Part shown: in pieces, positions 36,017 to 45,394 of the stretch
Numbering within the stretch: the stretch's first letter is position 1
Layout of the letters: each line of letters begins with the position of its first letter
Source: Phocaeicola plebeius DSM 17135
GTDB lineage: Bacteria; Bacteroidota; Bacteroidia; Bacteroidales; Bacteroidaceae
Direction: 5' to 3'
DNA: 64,000 nt
Assembly (NCBI RefSeq): GCF_000187895.1
Contig: NZ_DS990130.1
Span: 620,001-684,000, forward strand
The notes under the pieces: model-generated
The model's input: only the letters and a program-made list of their open reading frames with translations
Databases searched by the model: none
Told to the model about the DNA's origin: nothing
Translations under genes and position numbers: made by a program

Positions 36017-37354
36017 TTAAAGCTGCTCAGAAAGAGTGGAAAGCAGGAATACCAATAGCGCAGCCGCAATGGCTAGTGAAATGAAGGTAAAGACAGCCAG
36101 GAAAACGGTTGTCTTGATAAATGTACGTATCCATCCTCGGCGGTATACTGTATGCAGGGAAATGTAGGTGTACACAAACATGCCTGCTACGAAGATAAGG
36201 AGAGTATACATTGGCATGTTTCCCTTAAATGATTCCATAAAAGTGTCACTTGTCAGCACGGGTACCAGTGGAATAGGAATCAGTATCAGAAACACGGTGT
36301 TCAGGTGGATGGCATGTACGAAATGCCACATGTAAGGAAATTTGGATTTCCGGAACATTCCTTGCAGAAGCCAGGCAAACAGAGGCAGAAGGAACATCAT
36401 GTAGAGCGGAGTCCATTTGGACAAATCTCCAAAAAACTGGTTGAGAAAGGATTCCTGACGAAGTTGCTGTGCTTCATCGTTATGGTCTTCTCTCCATTCG
36501 TATACGGGAGTAAGAGCGGTACCGGTGGAGTCTACCAGGAAATGGCGCGCGGCTTGCAGGGATTCAGAGGTAATCTCTTCTTCCTCAATCAGATTATTCA
36601 AGTATTCACCTTTTACTTTTTTCAGATTCAGAATGGTATTCAGGTCTTTTTGCCGGAGAGTTGTTTCATGCAGGCAGGAGTCAGCCACGATTCGGGGCAT
36701 TCGCATGTAGGAGAGAGAGAACCGGTCGTCCAGGCGTTGCACTTTGAACAGCTCCTCGGCCTTTTCTACTCCTCTTTCTTGAAAGGCCTTCACTAACTCA
36801 GGGCCTTGGTATACATACACACATGTATCGGGCAGGGTAGCGGATGATTTGAGCTGTGCTACAATTCCGTCGTTGATGTTTAGTGAGCTTACAGCTTGCA
36901 ATGCCTGATTGGCTTTGTCGGAGGCTATCATGAAGAAAAGGGTAAAGAAAACGACGGAGATGCACATATAGAGCCGGAAAGGATGTACGTAGGAATTGAT
37001 TTTTCCGGCATTGAATTCGTTGGTCAGGAATCCGGGGCGGGTGAACATCAGCCACAAAGTTTGCCAGATTTTGCTGTCAAACTGGTAGACATTTTCAATG
37101 TATTGTCTGAGGTATTTCCAGAAAGGCTGGTAGATGTCAAGGGCATATTGTCCGCAACAATGGCAATACATTCCCTCTAGCTTGGTACCGCAATTCTTGC
37201 AATAGGTGTACCCGGGTACAGTCTTTTTACGTATTCTCCGAAGACGTTTCAACTCGATGAGGCGCATCACCCGGCGTTTTCGTTCTTTCAGTCTTTGTCG
37301 CATCCGGGCGAGAAGAGTTTTGTGGGTTTCTTCTTTGTGTGTGGTATTTCCCAT
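36017..37354 (-). CDS. DUF3667 membrane protein with N-terminal zinc ribbon
   Basis: 445 residues. After a very basic N-terminus (RMRQRLKERKRRVMRLIELKR) comes a zinc ribbon CKNCGTKLEGMYCHCCGQ (two CxxC pairs). The DUF3667 core follows, FTRPGFLTNEFNAGKINSYVHPFRLYMCIS, with about five membrane helices (one near 150-170, the rest in the last 130 residues). Function unknown; widespread in Bacteroidetes. I start at 37354 (MGNTTHKEET): the frame is open another 114 bases upstream, but that part is AT-rich and contains the promoter at 37389-37397. Confidence 0.85.
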   Translation of the reverse strand: MGNTTHKEETHKTLLARMRQRLKERKRRVMRLIELKRLRRIRKKTVPGYTYCKNCGTKLEGMYCHCCGQYALDIYQPFWKYLRQYIENVYQFDSKIWQTLWLMFTRPGFLTNEFNAGKINSYVHPFRLYMCISVVFFTLFFMIASDKANQALQAVSSLNINDGIVAQLKSSATLPDTCVYVYQGPELVKAFQERGVEKAEELFKVQRLDDRFSLSYMRMPRIVADSCLHETTLRQKDLNTILNLKKVKGEYLNNLIEEEEITSESLQAARHFLVDSTGTALTPVYEWREDHNDEAQQLRQESFLNQFFGDLSKWTPLYMMFLLPLFAWLLQGMFRKSKFPYMWHFVHAIHLNTVFLILIPIPLVPVLTSDTFMESFKGNMPMYTLLIFVAGMFVYTYISLHTVYRRGWIRTFIKTTVFLAVFTFISLAIAAALLVFLLSTLSEQL

Positions 37355-37388
37355 GTCAGTATAAATGTAATATAAATGATATTTTGAC

Positions 37389-37397
37389 ACAAAAGTA
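37389..37397 (-). promoter_or_regulatory. Promoter -7 element of the DUF3667 gene
   Basis: Minus-strand TACTTTTGT matches the consensus, 34 bases before the chosen ATG. Confidence 0.55.
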
Positions 37398-37551
37398 CGT
37401 TCGTAAAATGAATTTAGCAAGTTTTTATATAAGGAATTGAATACGCAGGTATTGGGATTTAGAGACATAAAAAAAGTGATATTGTTTCTTTTGTTGTAGA
37501 AACAATATCACTTGATGAATGAACAAACATGGGATGTTTATCCACAAAAGC

Positions 37552-38253
37552 TTATCCAATCTTGCTTATCTTCTTTAATTTCTCTTCGTCAAAGAGCTTT
37601 ATTTTTCGTCCGTCGATGATAATCAGTTTTTCGGCGGCAAAATTTGATAAAGTTCGGATGGCATTGGAAGTGGTCATGTTAGAAAGATTGGCCAAATCCT
37701 CTCTGGAGAGATAGATGCTTAGTGTGCACTGGTCTTCTTCCATGCCGTAAGTATCTTTCAGGAAGAGCAATGATTCGGCTAGACGTCCCCGAATGTGTTT
37801 TTGGGTCAGGTTGACAGTTCTTTCATCTGAGATTCCCAAGTCTTTCGACAATTGTTTGATGAAAAACATAGCAAGCTCCGTATTTTCCATAATCAACTGT
37901 ACGATGATAGGCATAGGAATCAGACACATGGTACATGGTTCAAAGGCAGCTGCTGCGGTCACAAAGTTCTCTTCCGCAAAATAGGCACGATAGGCAAAAT
38001 ATTCTTTGTCCTTTACAACTCGGATAATTTGGCTGCGTCCTCCTACGCCATCCTTGTAGATTTTTACTTTTCCGTTCAGCAAACACATTAAATTCTCTGG
38101 TGTTTCACCTTCGCAATAAATCGTTTCGTTCTTTTTGTATTTCTGAATCGTAAAGTTTTGTGCCAGCAGTTCGCGTTGTTGCTGTGTTAATGGTTGCCAT
38201 AAATCTGGTATACTTTCGGCAATCTCAGCTTCTGTTAATTCCTTTTTTACCAT
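37552..38253 (-). CDS. Crp/Fnr-family transcriptional regulator
   Basis: 233 residues from the chosen start. The N-terminal cyclic-nucleotide-binding fold (NETIYCEGETPENLMCLLNGKVKIYK), the dimerisation helix and the C-terminal winged helix (LSREDLANLSNMTTSNAIRTLSNF) are in standard order. There is no Fnr-type cluster of four Cys, and the usual cAMP contacts are not clear, so the signal is unknown. Start: in-frame codons also exist at 38271 (ATG) and 38283 (GTG), but the -7 element TACCTTTGT at 38282-38290 makes the first untranscribed and the second nearly leaderless, so 38253 (MVKKELTEAE) fits best. Confidence 0.9.
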   Translation of the reverse strand: MVKKELTEAEIAESIPDLWQPLTQQQRELLAQNFTIQKYKKNETIYCEGETPENLMCLLNGKVKIYKDGVGGRSQIIRVVKDKEYFAYRAYFAEENFVTAAAAFEPCTMCLIPMPIIVQLIMENTELAMFFIKQLSKDLGISDERTVNLTQKHIRGRLAESLLFLKDTYGMEEDQCTLSIYLSREDLANLSNMTTSNAIRTLSNFAAEKLIIIDGRKIKLFDEEKLKKISKIG

Positions 38254-38281
38254 AAAATGTTCCAAAACCATGTTATTAAGC

Positions 38282-38290
38282 ACAAAGGTA
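38282..38290 (-). promoter_or_regulatory. Promoter -7 element of the Crp/Fnr gene
   Basis: Minus-strand TACCTTTGT is a full -7 match. Its place just before the reading frame decides between the possible starts. Confidence 0.55.
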
Positions 38291-38365
38291 CGAAGAAAAA
38301 TTGAAAATATTCTTTTTTTTCTTCATAAAAATGGCTTCAGATAAGTGGTTTGTTATATATTTGCC

Positions 38366-40561
38366 ATGAATATGCGAAAATTGAAAGGCTTATATGTAGC
38401 TTTGTGGGGCTTGCTGATGGTGTGTCTGCTCAGCGGCTTTCCGCGACAAGGAATAGCTCGCGACAATGCTCCAGCTCTTCCGAAAAAGCCTGTCGTTGCC
38501 GATTCTATTATGGAGCATATGTTTCATTCTGCTTCCATTTATTCGCATGAAGTGAAGGGATACAAGGGCGATTTGTATCTGAAAGGTCATTTGAAAGTAC
38601 ACAAGCAAAACCGGATTATCAAGTATGTACCTTCCATGTTTCGCCTGGAGAAGGGAATTAATGATTATTTTCATGAGTCTATCAGTGAACTGCAATATAC
38701 GGCTCCTGCCATTTATGACCGAAAGGTCAGGGCAATATCTACGACTTTCCCCAGCACCAGAGGGCAGATATTCGACATTATGGACTACATGAAGTTCAAT
38801 ATTTATGCTCCTTCGCTGATGGGCAACAGGATACTTTCACCGTTGAACAGAAAGGCCCAGGTGCATTATCATTATTTGCTTGAAAGGGTAGAACACCGGC
38901 TGGGGGGAGAATTGTATTGCATTCGTGTTGTACCTCGTTATCGGAGCACGCAGTTGGTGGAAGGTTTTCTGTGGCTTTCATCAGCCGACTGGACTATCCG
39001 AAGAATGAATCTCAAGGGACGTTATGACCTGGTAAGGTTCCAACTGAGCATGCAAATGGGAGAGGAGGACGATACGAAATATCTTCCGGTACTGCTGAAT
39101 CTTGACTTGAACTTCAAGTTTCTGAAGAATCATCTGGAGATGAAGTACACGGGGTGGATGAAGTATTCATCGGTCGTTTATCGTAAGCCGGGGGAGGAAT
39201 GGATTGTCAAGAAAACGAACGACCATAATCTGTCGAATTCTTATACCTTGTCGTGTGATACTAGCCGGCTTGTGGTGGAGCGTGACTCGTTCAACCGCAT
39301 CCGTCCGATTCCTTTGTCTGCTTATGAGGATTCGCTTTACCGTTCGGCAGATGAGCGGCGATTGAAACGGGAAGCCGATACGATAAAGGCAGAGCCTACG
39401 AAACTGAAGAAGAACATGGTATTCTTAGGCCAGTTAGGGGATGCCTTGATTAGCAGTTATGATATTGACATCTCTAAAGTGGGAAGCATTAACTGCTCTC
39501 CGATTATCAATCCCTTATTAGTGAGTTATAGCCACCGGAACGGAATATCCTATCGGCAGGTGTTTAAGTACAACAAGCTTTTCCATGACGGGCGCCTGTT
39601 GCGTATTGTTCCTCAGATTGGTTATAATTTTACAAAGAAAGAGTTTTATGCCAAGGCAGATGTGGAATATATTTACAACCCTCGAAAGCTGGGGTCCATT
39701 GAGATACATGGAGGAAATGGTAACCGTATTTACAGTAGTGTTGTGCTTGATCAGCTGGAGCAGATTCCGGACAGTGCCTTTACGTTCGATGGACTGGAAC
39801 TGGATTACTTTAAGGATGTATATGTGGATGTATCGCATAATATAGAGCTGTGTAACGGCTTAAAGCTGGGCACAGGTTTGGCCATGCATTGGCGATATAC
39901 AAAAAGTTCACCGGAGGTAGAAGCGCGTGTACGTTCCAATTATAATAGTTTTGCTCCTCGTATTCGTTTGGAATGGACACCGGGTATGTATTACTATATG
40001 AACGGTAACCGAAAGATAAATGTCGGCTCTTTCTTTCCTACCTTTATGCTGGATTATGAACGGGGTATCAAAGTCTTAAAGAACTCCGGTACCTACGAAC
40101 GAATTGAAGGCTCTGTAGAGCAGGTCATTCGTTTGAAAAATGTGCGTTCACTGGCTTATCATGTGGGGGCTGGAATGTTTACTAACCAGTCGGATATGTA
40201 CTTTGTGGATTATGCGCATTTTGCCAACTTGAATCTTCCTCAGGGATGGAATGACGATATTGGAGGTACGTTTCAGATGCTGGACGGTCGCTGGTATAAT
40301 GCTTCTAGCCATTATATACGAGGAAATCTGACTTTTGAGGCGCCTTTCATACTCTTATATCCGGTCACTCGTCTGTTGTCGTTCGTACAGAAGGAACGTA
40401 TTTATACGGGTATCCTTTTTATGCCTCATCTGAATCCTTACCTGGAATTCGGTTACGGGTTTGCTACCCACCTGTTTGATGTGGGGGTCTTTATCGGAAA
40501 TGAAAAAGGTAAATTTACCTCCGTGGGATGTAAATTTACCTTCGAATTATTCAACAAATAA
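38366..40561 (+). CDS. DUF5686 family outer-membrane protein
   Basis: 731 residues. A signal peptide (about 1-30, with GLLMVCLLSGFPRQGIA) is followed by the DUF5686 core (STRGQIFDIMDYMKFNIYAP, LERVEHRLGGELYCIRVVPR, DWTIRRMNLKGRYDLVRFQL). The last 300 residues are a beta-barrel-like region with alternating polar and aromatic residues, ending in FELFNK. The usual CarboxypepD-regulatory N-terminal domain of longer DUF5686 proteins is absent. Function unknown. The next in-frame ATG at 38372 is possible, since a TATATTTGC element lies at 38356-38364. Convergent with lysA, 9 bases apart. Confidence 0.85.
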   Translation: MNMRKLKGLYVALWGLLMVCLLSGFPRQGIARDNAPALPKKPVVADSIMEHMFHSASIYSHEVKGYKGDLYLKGHLKVHKQNRIIKYVPSMFRLEKGINDYFHESISELQYTAPAIYDRKVRAISTTFPSTRGQIFDIMDYMKFNIYAPSLMGNRILSPLNRKAQVHYHYLLERVEHRLGGELYCIRVVPRYRSTQLVEGFLWLSSADWTIRRMNLKGRYDLVRFQLSMQMGEEDDTKYLPVLLNLDLNFKFLKNHLEMKYTGWMKYSSVVYRKPGEEWIVKKTNDHNLSNSYTLSCDTSRLVVERDSFNRIRPIPLSAYEDSLYRSADERRLKREADTIKAEPTKLKKNMVFLGQLGDALISSYDIDISKVGSINCSPIINPLLVSYSHRNGISYRQVFKYNKLFHDGRLLRIVPQIGYNFTKKEFYAKADVEYIYNPRKLGSIEIHGGNGNRIYSSVVLDQLEQIPDSAFTFDGLELDYFKDVYVDVSHNIELCNGLKLGTGLAMHWRYTKSSPEVEARVRSNYNSFAPRIRLEWTPGMYYYMNGNRKINVGSFFPTFMLDYERGIKVLKNSGTYERIEGSVEQVIRLKNVRSLAYHVGAGMFTNQSDMYFVDYAHFANLNLPQGWNDDIGGTFQMLDGRWYNASSHYIRGNLTFEAPFILLYPVTRLLSFVQKERIYTGILFMPHLNPYLEFGYGFATHLFDVGVFIGNEKGKFTSVGCKFTFELFNK

Positions 40562-40570
40562 AATAGTTGC

Positions 40571-41731
40571 TTATACTAACTCGTCCGAAGTGTATCCTTG
40601 TGGAAGCGGACGGCAGTTGTATCCTGAAGCCATGATTTCGCCATAAGCTCCGGCAGAACGCAGGGCAATCAGGTCGCCACGGTGTACTTTGTTCAGGTCA
40701 ATAGCCTTGCCGAATACATCGGATGATTCACAAATCGGACCTACCACATCGTATGTTTCTACAGGTTCTTCCGAGGTCAGGTTCTCAATCTTATGATAGG
40801 CTTGATACAGAGCCGGACGAATCAGGTCGGTCATACCTCCGTCTACGATGGCAAATTGCTTGTTGGTTCCTTGTTTTACGTAAGTTACCTTGGTGATTAG
40901 GCTTCCGCATTGTCCAACTACGGCACGTCCCAATTCAAAATGAAGTGTTTGTTGCGGACGCAGACGCAGGTGCTTGTGGTAAGTAGCAAAATATTCTGCA
41001 AAGTCAGGAATTGGCTGGCGGTTGGGGTGTGCATAATCAATACCCAAGCCACCTCCTACATTGATATGCTCTACAATAATCTGACGTGCAAAGAGCTTCT
41101 CCTGTAACTCATTTACACGATTGCAGAGCGCCACAAAGTCGCCCATATCTAGAATTTGTGAGCCGATGTGGAAATGTAATCCTACAAACTTCACGTTTTT
41201 CATCTCCAGTGCCAGGTCAATTACGCGGTCCATGTCCTGTATGCTGATACCGAATTTATTTTCTGCCAGCCCGGTGGTGATGTTGGCATGTGTATGAGCA
41301 CCTACATCCGGATTGATACGGAAAGCTACGCGGGCAATCTTGTTCTTTGCTGCAGCCAGTTCGTTGATGACCTCCAGTTCTGGAATAGATTCAACGTTAA
41401 AACAAAAGATGTCATAATCCAGTCCCAGATTGATTTCCTTGTCTGTTTTTCCTACTCCAGCATATACAATTTTGCTGGCAGGGAAACCGGCTTTGATAGC
41501 TGCTTTGATTTCACCTCCGCTCACGCAATCGGCTCCTAGTCCGCTCTCACGGATAATCCCCAGTACTTTCGGATTGGCGTTTGCCTTTACTGCATAATGT
41601 ACGCAGAATTTATTGTATTTACCTGCTTCTTCCTTGATTTTGTTCAAAGTCTCACGAAGCAGATTCGTATCATAATAATAAAATGGAGTTTCCAGTTTTC
41701 GGAATTGTTCTATTGGAAAATTAGCTTTCAT
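40571..41731 (-). CDS. lysA: Diaminopimelate decarboxylase
   Basis: 386 residues. It decarboxylates meso-diaminopimelate to L-lysine with pyridoxal phosphate. HYAVKANANPKVL holds the PLP lysine, FHIGSQI and the phosphate-binding GGGLGIDY follow, and the C-terminal PICESSDVFGKAIDL contains the active-site Cys of the fold-III family. It follows aspartokinase on the same strand, a natural pair in lysine synthesis, but a terminator-like hairpin lies in the 107 bases between them, and no promoter is visible after that hairpin. Confidence 0.95.
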   Translation of the reverse strand: MKANFPIEQFRKLETPFYYYDTNLLRETLNKIKEEAGKYNKFCVHYAVKANANPKVLGIIRESGLGADCVSGGEIKAAIKAGFPASKIVYAGVGKTDKEINLGLDYDIFCFNVESIPELEVINELAAAKNKIARVAFRINPDVGAHTHANITTGLAENKFGISIQDMDRVIDLALEMKNVKFVGLHFHIGSQILDMGDFVALCNRVNELQEKLFARQIIVEHINVGGGLGIDYAHPNRQPIPDFAEYFATYHKHLRLRPQQTLHFELGRAVVGQCGSLITKVTYVKQGTNKQFAIVDGGMTDLIRPALYQAYHKIENLTSEEPVETYDVVGPICESSDVFGKAIDLNKVHRGDLIALRSAGAYGEIMASGYNCRPLPQGYTSDELV

Positions 41732-41771
41732 AAAACGGGTTTAGTTGTGATTGTTGTTATATTAGAAGAAT

Positions 41772-41817
41772 AAAAAAGGCGGTGATGCGGTTTTTACTGA
41801 CCGTATCCTCCGCCTTT
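41772..41817 (-). terminator. Terminator or attenuator between aspartokinase and lysA
   Basis: On the minus strand AAAGGCGG (41810-41817 side) pairs with CCGCCTTT (41775-41782 side), followed by TTTTATTC. Inner ACGGTC/GCGGTT pairing is partial. It is a normal intrinsic terminator in form, yet lysA has no evident promoter of its own downstream, so it may reduce and not abolish lysA expression. Confidence 0.65.
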
Positions 41818-41838
41818 AGCTTTTATAAAAGGTTGCTT

Positions 41839-43164
41839 TTATTTCTGGTTACTGTTGAACAGTACGTTGCTCAAAGATTGCAGAGCCTGCTTCTTGTCTG
41901 ATTCACGAATCAGGAAAGAAATGTTGTAGTTGCTTCCACCGAATGAAATCATACGTACAGGAATTTCACGCATTGCATCCAGTGCTTTTGCTTCGAAACC
42001 AACGTTCTCCCATTCCAAGTCACCTACTACACAGACGATACACATGTCATGGTCTACCGTTACCGTACCGTATTTTTTCAGGTCGTTTACGATTTCATTC
42101 AAGTGCTTCGTGTTGTCAATCGACATGGATACACCCACTTCTGAAGTACATACCATATCAATCGGAGTCTGGTAGCTTTCAAAGATTTCAAATACCTTGC
42201 GGAGGAAACCGTGAGCCAGCAACATACGGCTTGACTTAATCTTGATGGCCGTGATGTTATCCTTTGCAGCTACTGCCTTGATTTTACCTTTTTCCGTATC
42301 GTTAGAAATCAGCGTACCCGGAGCAGTTGGTTCCATGGTGTTCAGCAAACGTACCGGAATGTTGGCATATTTAGCCGGCTGAATACAAGTGGGATGCAGA
42401 ATCTTCGCACCGAAGTAAGCCAGTTCAGCTGCTTCTTCAAAGTGAAGCTGACGTACCGGAGAAGTCTTGTCTACCACGCGTGGATCGTTGTCGTGCATAC
42501 CGTCGATGTCAGTCCAAATTTGGATTTCAGACGCATTGATGGCAGCTCCAATCAGAGAAGCTGTGTAGTCACTTCCTCCACGCTGCAGGTTATCGATTTC
42601 GCCGTACGCGTTGCGGCAGATAAATCCCTGAGTAATATAGATTTCATAACCCGGGTTAGCTTCCAGTTGTGCCGACAGCTTTTCGCGGATGTAAGTCAGG
42701 TCCGGTTCGCTGTTCTTGTCGGTACGCATGTATTCCAATGCCGGAATCAATGTAGCGTTTACTCCCTGTTCGCACAAGTAATTGGTCACCATGTTGGTAG
42801 AAATGATTTCTCCCTGAGCCAGAATGACTTTTTCTTCAAATAAAGTAAATATGTCTTTCGTATAAGAACGAATGTAATCGAATACAGATTTTACGAAATC
42901 CAGTGTCTTCTGTTTATATTCTTCGGTAGAATACAACTCATCAATGTGCTGTTTATATTTCGCTTCCAGTCTATTGATGATTTCATTTGCACCTTCTGGA
43001 TTTTTCTTGTACAGATAATCCGAAATTTCAACCAATGTGTTAGTCGTACCTGACATGGCAGACAGGACTACAATTTTCTGTTCGCCGTCAGTGATTAATT
43101 TGGCCACATCTTTCATTCTTTGTGCAGAACCCACAGATGTACCTCCAAACTTTAAAACTTTCAT
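41839..43164 (-). CDS. Aspartate kinase
   Basis: 441 residues. It phosphorylates aspartate, the first step to lysine, threonine and methionine. KFGGTSVGSAQRM at the N-terminus is the kinase signature, GSDYTASLIGAAI and WTDIDGMHDNDPR are active-site segments, and the C-terminal 150 residues hold two ACT-type regulatory domains (ITAIKIKSSRML; CIVCVVGDLEWENVG). It is monofunctional, with no homoserine dehydrogenase fused. Its position in front of lysA suggests the lysine-sensitive isoform, but feedback specificity cannot be read here. Promoter at 43211-43219. Confidence 0.93.
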   Translation of the reverse strand: MKVLKFGGTSVGSAQRMKDVAKLITDGEQKIVVLSAMSGTTNTLVEISDYLYKKNPEGANEIINRLEAKYKQHIDELYSTEEYKQKTLDFVKSVFDYIRSYTKDIFTLFEEKVILAQGEIISTNMVTNYLCEQGVNATLIPALEYMRTDKNSEPDLTYIREKLSAQLEANPGYEIYITQGFICRNAYGEIDNLQRGGSDYTASLIGAAINASEIQIWTDIDGMHDNDPRVVDKTSPVRQLHFEEAAELAYFGAKILHPTCIQPAKYANIPVRLLNTMEPTAPGTLISNDTEKGKIKAVAAKDNITAIKIKSSRMLLAHGFLRKVFEIFESYQTPIDMVCTSEVGVSMSIDNTKHLNEIVNDLKKYGTVTVDHDMCIVCVVGDLEWENVGFEAKALDAMREIPVRMISFGGSNYNISFLIRESDKKQALQSLSNVLFNSNQK

Positions 43165-43210
43165 TTTACGTTTCGAATTTTAAATGTTCTATAATTAATT
43201 AATTTCGGGA

Positions 43211-43219
43211 GCAAATGTA
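43211..43219 (-). promoter_or_regulatory. Promoter -7 element of the aspartokinase gene
   Basis: Minus-strand TACATTTGC matches the consensus, 47 bases upstream of the ATG. Confidence 0.55.
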
Positions 43220-43279
43220 ATAATAAAAACCCTATTTTGAGGTCATTTTGGCAAAAATCCTTTTACTCCTTTGTCTTTT

Positions 43280-43960
43280 TTATGAATTTGTCGTTTCCGT
43301 AAGCCGGTGATGTTCGCATTTGTACACTTTTCCGGGATATTCCGAAAGCAAGTTCAGGTTGTGCGTAGTCATCAGAATGGCCGAGCCTTGGCGGCAGATG
43401 TCCTGCAATAATTCCACGATGCGGCGTCCGGTATCCACGTCCAGGTTGCCGGTCGGTTCATCGGCCAGGATGATTTCCGGCTTGTTCAGGATGGCCCGGG
43501 CGATAACGATACGTTGCTGTTCTCCACCGGAAAGCTCGTTGGGCATTTTATATCCCTTGTTTTCCATACCTACCTGCTGTAAGACTTCTCCGATTCGTCG
43601 TTCTATTTCGGTACGGCTTTTCCATCCGGTAGCTTTAAGCACGAATTTCAGGTTCTCGTGCACGGTACGGTCTGTCAATAGCTGAAAGTCCTGAAACACG
43701 ATGCCGAGTTTCCGGCGCAGGGTAGGGAAGTCCTTCCGTTTCAGGGTGCGCATGGCATTTCCCAGCACCCATGCTTCTCCGTCATCAATCTCCACCTCAC
43801 CGTAGATGGTTTTCAGGAGAGTAGACTTTCCGCTACCCACCTTCCCGATGAGATAGACAAATTCGCCCTTTCGGAGTTCCAGGTTTACATCCGAAAGAAT
43901 CTCCTGCCCTTGCAGGCTCACGTTTACGTGCTGGTAAGAAATGAGTGGTTGTTCTTCCAT
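43280..43960 (-). CDS. FtsE-like ABC transporter ATP-binding protein
   Basis: 226 residues. Walker A IGKVGSGKSTL, signature LSGGEQQRIVIARAI, Walker B IILADEPTGNLD and the switch His in TTHNLNLL are all intact. Overall it is closest to FtsE, the ATPase that with FtsX activates wall hydrolases at the septum. No FtsX-like membrane partner is next to it. It follows hisIE by 9 bases as last gene of the histidine run, so it may be transcribed with it for no functional reason. MacB/LolD-type identity is the alternative. Confidence 0.85.
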   Translation of the reverse strand: MEEQPLISYQHVNVSLQGQEILSDVNLELRKGEFVYLIGKVGSGKSTLLKTIYGEVEIDDGEAWVLGNAMRTLKRKDFPTLRRKLGIVFQDFQLLTDRTVHENLKFVLKATGWKSRTEIERRIGEVLQQVGMENKGYKMPNELSGGEQQRIVIARAILNKPEIILADEPTGNLDVDTGRRIVELLQDICRQGSAILMTTHNLNLLSEYPGKVYKCEHHRLTETTNS

Positions 43961-43969
43961 ATCTCGTGA

Positions 43970-44581
43970 TTAGTGTTTTTTCCAGGTGGCACTGTGGCGT
44001 TCTTTCAATTCACGGGCTAAGTCTTCAATGCGGTAGCCTTTGTACGTAAGCAGTACAATCAAGTGGTAAAGCAGGTCGGCTCCTTCGTAAATCAGGCGTT
44101 CGTCGGTTCCGTTGCAGGCTTCGAGGATGGTTTCTACAGCTTCTTCACCTACCTTTTGTGCCATCTTGTTGACTCCCGAATTGAACAGGCTGGTGGTGTA
44201 CGATTTCTCCGGCATTTCCTGACGGCGACGGTCGATGAAATCCTGCAACTCTTTCAGGAACATGATGTCCTGCTCGTTTTTGTCTCCCCAGCAAGTATCT
44301 GTACCCTTGTGGCAGACAGGACCTTCCGGGTGTACCATGATGAGCAGTGTGTCGTTGTCACAGTCGGCCTTTACCGAAACCACGTGCAGAAAGTTTCCGC
44401 TTTCTTCTCCTTTGGTCCACAGACGGTTTTTGGTACGGCTGAAGAAAGTCACCTTACCCGTTTCCATGGTTTTCTCGTAGGCTTCCTTGTTCATGAATCC
44501 CAGCATCAATACTTTTTGCGTATAGTTATCTTGGATAATGGCCGGAATCAAGCCATTCATTTTTTCAAAATCCAGTTCCAT
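43970..44581 (-). CDS. hisIE: Bifunctional phosphoribosyl-AMP cyclohydrolase / phosphoribosyl-ATP pyrophosphatase
   Basis: 203 residues. The N-terminal HisI domain (QKVLMLGFMNKEAYEKT, RTKNRLWTKGEESGN, and the metal-binding Cys in GPVCHKGTDTCW) performs step 3. The C-terminal HisE domain (TSLFNSGVNKMAQKVGEEAVE) performs step 2 of histidine synthesis. The fused form is standard in Bacteroidetes. It follows hisF by 35 bases. Confidence 0.96.
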   Translation of the reverse strand: MELDFEKMNGLIPAIIQDNYTQKVLMLGFMNKEAYEKTMETGKVTFFSRTKNRLWTKGEESGNFLHVVSVKADCDNDTLLIMVHPEGPVCHKGTDTCWGDKNEQDIMFLKELQDFIDRRRQEMPEKSYTTSLFNSGVNKMAQKVGEEAVETILEACNGTDERLIYEGADLLYHLIVLLTYKGYRIEDLARELKERHSATWKKH

Positions 44582-44616
44582 AATCTTACTTTATATAATA
44601 TAGTTAGTTTAAACAG

Positions 44617-45372
44617 TTATCTGCGCACGGCGATACCTTCTTTGCAAAGGTAATCTTTTAATTCGGGAATTGGAATTTCACCGAAGTGAAAAACACTGGC
44701 AGCCAGGGCGGCGTTAGCTTTTCCTAACGTAAATGCGTCACGGAAATCCTCTTTCTTGCCAGCTCCTCCGGAAGCGATGACCGGAATGGTAAGCCGGTCA
44801 GCCAGTTCGGCCAGTGCTTCGTTGGCATATCCTTCCTTTACCCCGTCGTGGTCCATGCTGGTAAACAAGATTTCCCCGGCTCCGCGGCTGTTGGCTTCTT
44901 CCGCCCATTCCATAAGGAAACGGTCGGTCTCCAGCCTTCCTCCGTTGAGGTAACATTTCCAGCCTTGCGGGGTTTGTCGGGCATCAATGGCCACCACACA
45001 TACCTGCGAACCGAAATGGCGGGCGATGTCATCGATGAGCTGCGGGTTCCGGATGGCCGAAGAGTTGATAGACACCTTGTCGGCTCCGGCATTTAGCAGA
45101 CGTTCCACATCGCTCAGTTCATGAATACCTCCTCCCACGGTGAAAGGAATGTTGATTTCCGCAGAAATGCGTTTCACCAGCTCCGTAAACGTTTTCCGTC
45201 CTTCGTGGCTAGCTGTGATATCAAGGTACACCAGCTCATCGGCTCCTTGTTCGCTGTAAGCCTTTCCGAGCTCCACCGGGTCGCCTGCTTGTCGCAGATT
45301 GACGAAGTTGGTACCTTTCACCGTTTGTCCGTCTTTGATGTCAAGACAGGGTATAATTCTTTTTGCTAACAT
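44617..45372 (-). CDS. hisF: Imidazole glycerol phosphate synthase subunit HisF
   Basis: 251 residues. The cyclase subunit, a TIM barrel that joins ammonia from HisH with PRFAR to give imidazole glycerol phosphate and AICAR. The catalytic Asp is in [11 protein letters not shown], the second in [12 protein letters not shown], and phosphate-binding loops are seen in VGGGIHEL and VIASGGAG. Partner hisH is two genes upstream in the same operon. Confidence 0.97.
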   Translation of the reverse strand: MLAKRIIPCLDIKDGQTVKGTNFVNLRQAGDPVELGKAYSEQGADELVYLDITASHEGRKTFTELVKRISAEINIPFTVGGGIHELSDVERLLNAGADKVSINSSAIRNPQLIDDIARHFGSQVCVVAIDARQTPQGWKCYLNGGRLETDRFLMEWAEEANSRGAGEILFTSMDHDGVKEGYANEALAELADRLTIPVIASGGAGKKEDFRDAFTLGKANAALAASVFHFGEIPIPELKDYLCKEGIAVRR

Positions 45373-45394
45373 AATCAGTTTCTTGAGTTAAGAG

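Noticed and set aside
38356..38364. TATATTTGC as promoter of the DUF5686 gene
   Set aside because: It lies 2 bases before the chosen ATG, which would make the transcript leaderless. There is no TTG at the right distance, so I did not list it as a separate feature.
41732..41838. Lysine riboswitch upstream of lysA
   Set aside because: Only 107 bases are available, most of them taken by one simple hairpin; the known lysine aptamer is larger and its conserved core is not visible.
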